From NCBI GenBank assembly GCA_009760855.2, contig WPIO01000079.1, positions 577,001 through 641,000 on the forward strand: a stretch of DNA of 64,000 bases, given 5' to 3'. Shown in pieces: positions 58,931 through 64,000 of this stretch (position 1 is its first letter; each line of letters opens with the position of its first letter). The notes beneath the pieces are model-generated. The model was given only the letters and a program-made list of their open reading frames with translations, was not told where the DNA came from and did not search any database. Both the position numbers and the translations under genes were made by a program. Origin of the DNA: Cristatella mucedo (taxonomy: Eukaryota > Bryozoa > Phylactolaemata > Cristatellidae).

Positions 58931-59720
58931 AGAACGCACCCCATCAAGTTTAGTCTAGGTATGGCCGCTCTAGGTAAGTACCAGCGTCGTTGCAAACGGC
59001 ACAGAATGCAGACGAGGCAAGACGCCTACGTAGCAACCACAAGCTCTTTGAGGCCTCCGGTGCGTGATGTCATTTGAGAGACTAGAAGTTAATTCAATTA
59101 CAATCTCTCGAGGGCTGCCGAGAGCGGCCAAATTCCTTTACTCGTAGTCACTCGATACCAGGAAAGGGCTTCATTGTGTGCAGTGCGTAGCCTCGCGTCA
59201 AACTGCGTTCCTGTGGTAGAAGGTAGTCCTCCAATGTCCTCTGCGGGATAAGCCAAGGTCACGGTCGAGTGATCGAATATCAATGTCGGCTCATCGCCAC
59301 GAGCTCAAATGGTGAGGTGATTTGCTGCTATTGTTACATTTTCTTGGAAATATATTCTTAGAAATTAATAGCAGCTAGGCCCAGGTGGAGTTACCCGGAT
59401 GGATCGCTTCTGCTTCATCAGCTTTCACTTTTGGCGCCCGTTCTCTGACCTCGACTGACCTCTGACCCTGCTGTTCCCTGACCCTCGCGGGATTTTTCCG
59501 AAAATCCGAGCTGTTACGCGCATTCAAATACCTGACGCCTTTTCTGTCGAGCACTTGCAAAACGTATGGAAAGAAATTTAGCTCTTCTACGGCGCTAAGA
59601 AAAAGCATCAACACGTGGCCAATGAGCGCCCGCCAACGGCCTCCGCGTGCGGCTGGGCGGCCAGCAGCCGGCGGATGAAAACGACGCTGAGCAGCCGTCG
59701 CACATGCGCATTGCCTCTCA
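58931..59720. other. Unassigned; downstream of the HtrL-like gene
   Basis: No supported gene. The frames 59098-59283 and 59375-59614 lack motifs. Confidence 0.4.
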
Positions 59721-60830
59721 CTAGTGCAGCTCGTACGAGCAGCAGAGGCGGCTGCTGGCGGCTGCTGGCGGCGCTGAGGCGTCCGGCGACGCCAGCGCCT
59801 CGCGGCGCGCCTGCAGCGAAAAGTAGAACCACGGGTCGTCGCCGCCGCGCGGGATGACGGCCTGGAGCGGCACGACGGGCCGCGGCTTCGTTTCCGGCAA
59901 GTACATGGCCATGATCACGCTCTGGTCGTGATTCGCCAGGCCGGCGCTCAGGTAGGCCGTCGTGCGCTGGCGGTAGTCGTCGAAGAAGCGCTGCACGACG
60001 TCGCCTCTAGCGAGGAAAAACCCGCCGCCGACCCAGTCGAGGCCGTCGCGTAGGACGCGCGAGGTCGTGAGGCCGACGTCCATCGGATATATCCTGGCGA
60101 ACATGACCGACTCGTCGCGAAGGCAAGCGGGCGTCTGCAGCGTGAAGAGCTGGCCGCCCGCCGCCGCCGCTGCCTCGCCGCTCGCAAGCGTCCGGTAGAT
60201 GCCGATGTCCATCCAGGCGAAGTATGTCGAGCCGAACGGGTTCTCGCTGGCGGCGCGAGCCACCAGCTCGTACTTGGCGTGCATGGCGCACGCGTACGCT
60301 GCGTTCGTCGACTTGGGATGGTTCTTCGGGTAGTCGGGCTGAGCGAACACGCTCTGCGTGCGATTATGCAGCGAGAAGGCCCACGTGTCCGATCGGTTCA
60401 CCATGACGATCTCGGTGGGCAGCCGCTGGCGCACCTCGGCGAACGCGGCAGCGAACGCGGCGTCGTCAAAGAACGCCACGACGGCGTTTCGCATGAAGCG
60501 GTACGGCCGCATCCAGTTGACGTAAACGACCGGTCCCCTGGTGGCGGTCTTCGAACCTTTTTGAAGTGAGCCGAGATTAAAGTAGGCCGTGACGACGGTG
60601 AAGTTTCTCTCTGCTGACGACGCGTTCCGCTCCTGACCGCCGGTGCAGCCGCCGGAGAAGCCGCTGCTGACGCCGCGGTTCGGCGACGCGTCGTTGAACT
60701 CGTGTCTCAGCCGCAGCGCGCTCGGCAGCCCAACGCTTCGGAGCAGAAGCAGCAGCGACGCCGCGACGGCGACGAATAGCAGCAGAGCCGAGTGAGGCTT
60801 CGGGCAGGCTCGCACGTGGCCGCATCTCAT
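59721..60830 (-). CDS. HtrL/YibB-family type II membrane protein (putative glycosyltransferase-like)
   Basis: Uninterrupted ORF of 369 codons from the ATG at 60830 (G at -3); an in-frame ATG at 60926 would add 32 residues with a weaker context. Residues about 15-30 are a single hydrophobic segment after a short basic N-terminus, a signal anchor. The luminal part matches the HtrL/YibB family: FTVVTAYFNLG at about 77-87, FAWMDIGIYR at about 204-213, GGGFFLARGD at about 268-277 and NHDQSV at about 300-305. Four NxS/T sites lie between residues 69 and 158. The family occurs in bacteria and several invertebrates. Its biochemical role is not settled, though the WMDIG-type acidic motif and topology suggest a Golgi sugar-transfer enzyme. 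It is transcribed in the same direction as both peroxidases. Confidence 0.8.
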   Translation of the reverse strand: MRCGHVRACPKPHSALLLFVAVAASLLLLLRSVGLPSALRLRHEFNDASPNRGVSSGFSGGCTGGQERNASSAERNFTVVTAYFNLGSLQKGSKTATRGPVVYVNWMRPYRFMRNAVVAFFDDAAFAAAFAEVRQRLPTEIVMVNRSDTWAFSLHNRTQSVFAQPDYPKNHPKSTNAAYACAMHAKYELVARAASENPFGSTYFAWMDIGIYRTLASGEAAAAAGGQLFTLQTPACLRDESVMFARIYPMDVGLTTSRVLRDGLDWVGGGFFLARGDVVQRFFDDYRQRTTAYLSAGLANHDQSVIMAMYLPETKPRPVVPLQAVIPRGGDDPWFYFSLQARREALASPDASAPPAAASSRLCCSYELH

Positions 60831-61480
60831 TTCTCTGGCCGCATGGCCCAGCGTCCTGCAAACGCCGACAGAGCGCGACGCGCCGTAATACGTCGCATTA
60901 CCATAAAGCGTTTTGTGGGCGTGCATACGTCGTCAGGAATGAGATGGGCCGCAGCCGGAGTAGCTGGGCGGGGGGGGGGGTTGGCGGTGAGGCATTCGAA
61001 AAGCGCGAGACCAACCAGAGTGATCACAGAGTGGGCGAGTACGCGGGACCGGCAATCGTCAACGACGAGGCGACAACGCGGCTTTCCTTCGGGCCGGCGC
61101 ACGGCGGCGCAGCGCTCAGAGAGCCGCCGCAGGGATACGTCCACTGTCGATCGTGCGGGCAGCTCGCCGGCAGAGACGAGCGAGAGGCTCGGCGCCCGCG
61201 GTCACGATCCGAGCAGCTGCTGCTATTGGCTGCGGTTCGGGCGGCTAGCCGCAGCATATGCCTCGGGCCTCGGGTGAATGCAGGGGGCGGGGAGGGCAGC
61301 CGACCCCCTCCGCCCCCTCCGGCGGATTGACTTTGCGAGAGCAGCAGCGTGATGAGTGTTTTTTCCCGAAACGACGTCAGCTAATTTTTGTCCATCCTCG
61401 GTTCCACCTTCGGATATCCAAAAATTACCCGACATCGTATCGTGAAAAATAATCATCACTAAGATAGCGTCATTTGTGGT
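60831..61480. other. GC-rich upstream region of the HtrL-like gene
   Basis: Probable promoter area, CpG-rich to about 61330. No clear TATA box. Composition drops sharply to AT-rich at about 61450-61500, the edge of the right polymerase relic. Confidence 0.4.
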
Positions 61481-61617
61481 GCGTTGTTTACTAAATTATA
61501 TTAAGAACTTAATTCTCTTAATAACTATTTTATTCTAGCAAAAATATTTTTACCTTATATAACATGTGACTTTTCAATCGAAAAAAAAATTATTTTCTTT
61601 TTGAAGTTATAAGATTA

Positions 61618-64000
61618 ATGAATATTGACTTTGATTCAAGTAGAAAATACGTTGGAAAACAAGGTAGACTTAATACAGTTGGTTTTACAGAACCAGTAAT
61701 TACTGGAGGCGGAAATACTTTTAACTTTTGCTTATAAAACAAAGAGAAGATGGGCTGATTTTGAATCACTTAAAGAATTACCTAGATAACAAACTAATAA
61801 GTTACTTGATAGAGTTAGATGTTCATGGCCATTTTTAGAGTTCACTTTAAAGTATCCTTCGATATGAAAATGTTTCATAATGGAGAAGGAGAAATAAAAC
61901 GAGCACAATCAAAATCAATGTTAACAATGGATAGTGAGTTAGAAAATACAATTTATGAAAAAATAATGACTCACTAGGAACAAACTCAGAAATGCTAATC
62001 GAACATAATGTCGGTTCTGGATGGTTGTTTCTCGGATATCATTCATTTTCAGTTGTTAATTCTAAATATGTGCCTATAGGTGGTGGAACATACATTGAAA
62101 CCCCTGAATATCTTGTTTAGAAAAAAGAGTACAATTAACTTAAAAATGTTGATGAGTTTTGTGCTTTATGGTGTGTTTTAAGAGCTTTAAACCCTGTAGA
62201 AAGAAATAAATGAAAGATAAATTACTTGAAAGAAATACTATCTTTCAAATATTCTCACTTGATTAATTAAATTGAATGGCCATAATGGTTAAAGATGCTG
62301 ATAAATTAGAGAAAGCAATGAATGTTAGTATACATGTTTACTCATGTGGATATAAAGAGACAAGAGTTTCTCCATTTCAGAGTTGTAAAAAAGTCAGATG
62401 AGAAAGAGAGTAGACATGTAAATCTATTAGTACTCAATAAAGCTGAAAAAACATTACATGTTAATTAGCAATTTCAATTCACTGTGTGGACCTGTAAACT
62501 CTGGAGGAAGACAGTATTATTGTCATAGGTGTTTAAACAGATTCTCCGATAAAAAATAAGTAAATGAACATTTAGAATTATGCGAAAGTATAAACTCTGG
62601 AGCAACATTTTATGTAATGCCAGATGAAAAGAGTAAGTATATTAAATTTGATTCTTTCAAACATCTTAATACATGTCCATATGTTTTTTTATGCAGACTT
62701 TGAATGTATAATTGAAAAAGGAAAACATGGGTCAAGTCATACTCCATGTTCAGCTGCTTACGTTATTAATTGGAAAGGAGAAGTTTTTGATAAATTTATG
62801 AATATTGAATTTGACTGTGTCGTTAAGTTTGTACACAAAACTATTTGATGTGTAAGAATTTTTAAAAAGTAAATTGATCGATCAAAATTCAGAAAGGAAA
62901 CTGAATGACTTAACTGATGGTGAAATAGAAGAACATAATATGGCTATTTTCTGTTGGATGTGTAAAGAACCATTTGATTCAAAACAGAGCAATATGAAAA
63001 AAGTTCTTGATCACTGTCACCTAACAAATAAATATAGAGGGCCTGCTCATCATCTTTGTAATCTAAAAGCTGGAATGAATTAAAAAAATGGCAACTTCCT
63101 TTTATATTTCATAATGTTAGAGGATATGATTCACACATAATTTTTAAAGCACTTGAAAACTTTAGTGTTGGAGCAGAATCAATAGCAAATAATCTTAAGA
63201 AGCACATGATGCTAAGAGTTAAAGATTTAGTTTTAAGGATAGTGCTCAATTTATGCTTGGATAATTAGACTTTACAGCATCAACAATTGATTGTTTTCCA
63301 ATTTCGAATAAAGTTTTAAGTGAACAGTTTCCAAAAAAACCTTAATATGCTTGCAACGAAAGAAGAGTATCTTTATGAGTTCATGGGTTCATTTGAGAGG
63401 TTTTTCGTTAATTCTCTTCCAAATAAAGAAACATTTTTACTCATCTGTTTACATGACTGGAATATATGATGAAAGTTATAAAATAGCAAATGCTATTTCG
63501 AAAGAGTTTGATTTTAAAAATATGTTAGAATATCATAATTTATATCTATTAACTGATGTGTTATTACTAGCAGATTGTTTTGAAAGTTTTAGAAAAGGTT
63601 TAATGTCATAACTATAACTAGATCCTGCAAACTTTGTAACAACACCAAACTTCTCATGGAGTGCAGTATTCTGGTTTTCAGGGGTAAAGATTGAGTTATT
63701 GACTGATAGAAATAATTATATGTTTAAAAAATCAATACGTGTAGGAATATGTCAAGTAGACTTGTTAAAGCAAATAATCCAATGGTTCCTGGATATGATA
63801 AAGACAAACCAACTAGATGGATAACTTATCAAGATGCAACAAGTCTTTATCCTACAGCAATGATGAAACTTCTACCACAAGGAAACAATGAAGAAATTTC
63901 AAGTGAAGGATGGAATATTGATAGTATTCTTAAATTAAAAGATGAATGAGATGTTGGTTACTTCTTTGTTGTTGATATTGAGTATGATCCTAAAACTAAG
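61618..64000 (+). pseudogene. Second Polinton/adintovirus-like family B DNA polymerase, broken, cut by window edge
   Basis: Shifting plus-strand frames give the same order of blocks as the left relic: CALWCVLRALNPVERN near 62160, a YYCHRC finger near 62520, exonuclease I YADFEC near 62694, an endonuclease VII-like module (CWMCKEPF ... DHCHLTNKYRGPAHHLCN) at 62955-63063, exonuclease II HNVRGYDS near 63105, LYLLTDVLLLADCFESF near 63541, and polymerase motif A YQDATSLYP near 63827. The frame is broken repeatedly by TAA, TAG and TGA stops and by single-base shifts, often in A runs (for example near 63083). The first open stretch from 61618 has no recognised motif. It is not a near-copy of the left relic. 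AT-rich throughout. Confidence 0.75.

Overview
This is a eukaryotic, almost certainly invertebrate-animal, genomic window. The evidence is dense, decayed non-LTR retrotransposons with animal-type L2/CR1-like reverse transcriptases, tRNA-derived SINEs, a Ty3/gypsy fragment, Polinton-type family B DNA polymerase relics, long microsatellites, and three host-like genes with TATA boxes or signal sequences instead of bacterial operon features. I cannot name the species. Most of the window is repeat-derived, and most short ORFs are repeat shadows or low-complexity translations.

Layout. 1-1.8 kb: AT-rich, broken Polinton/adintovirus-like DNA polymerase on the minus strand. 1.8-16.6 kb: nested LINE fragments of two families (here LINE-A and LINE-B), with tRNA-SINEs inside them. 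16.6-21.9 kb: mostly unrecognised sequence with a long (TC)n tract. 21.9-23.7 kb: two more LINE fragments. 25.5-26.7 kb: intronless secreted haem peroxidase gene (minus). 27.0-30.6 kb: rearranged Ty3/gypsy element between two 134-bp direct repeats. 31-50 kb: LINE and SINE graveyard, with a 665-bp foldback-like insertion carrying a TTTAGGG-like array, and a duplicated repeat containing a (GA)n tract. 51.2-53.6 kb: second peroxidase gene with a roughly 400-residue Ala/Thr mucin-like tail. 54.5-58.9 kb: LINE pieces and a GC-rich block. 59.7-60.8 kb: HtrL/YibB-family type II membrane protein gene (minus). 61.6-64 kb: AT-rich, second broken polymerase relic on the plus strand.

How things fit together. 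The two peroxidases are paralogues with matching architecture (signal peptide, haem peroxidase domain, Ser/Thr-rich linker, hydrophobic C-terminus) and similarly placed TATA boxes, so they look like a DNA-level duplication. Both have lost the acidic residues that normally bind the distal calcium, while keeping the haem-pocket residues. SINE-A has a tRNA-like head and a tail matching the 3' end of LINE-A, so LINE-A is its likely mobilising partner. The two polymerase relics face away from each other, are too divergent to be a recent duplication, and lie in sharply AT-rich DNA, which suggests separate integrations of virus-like elements.

Limits. All homology calls were made by eye from translated motifs. 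Repeat boundaries are accurate to about 5-20 bases unless a target-site duplication is given.
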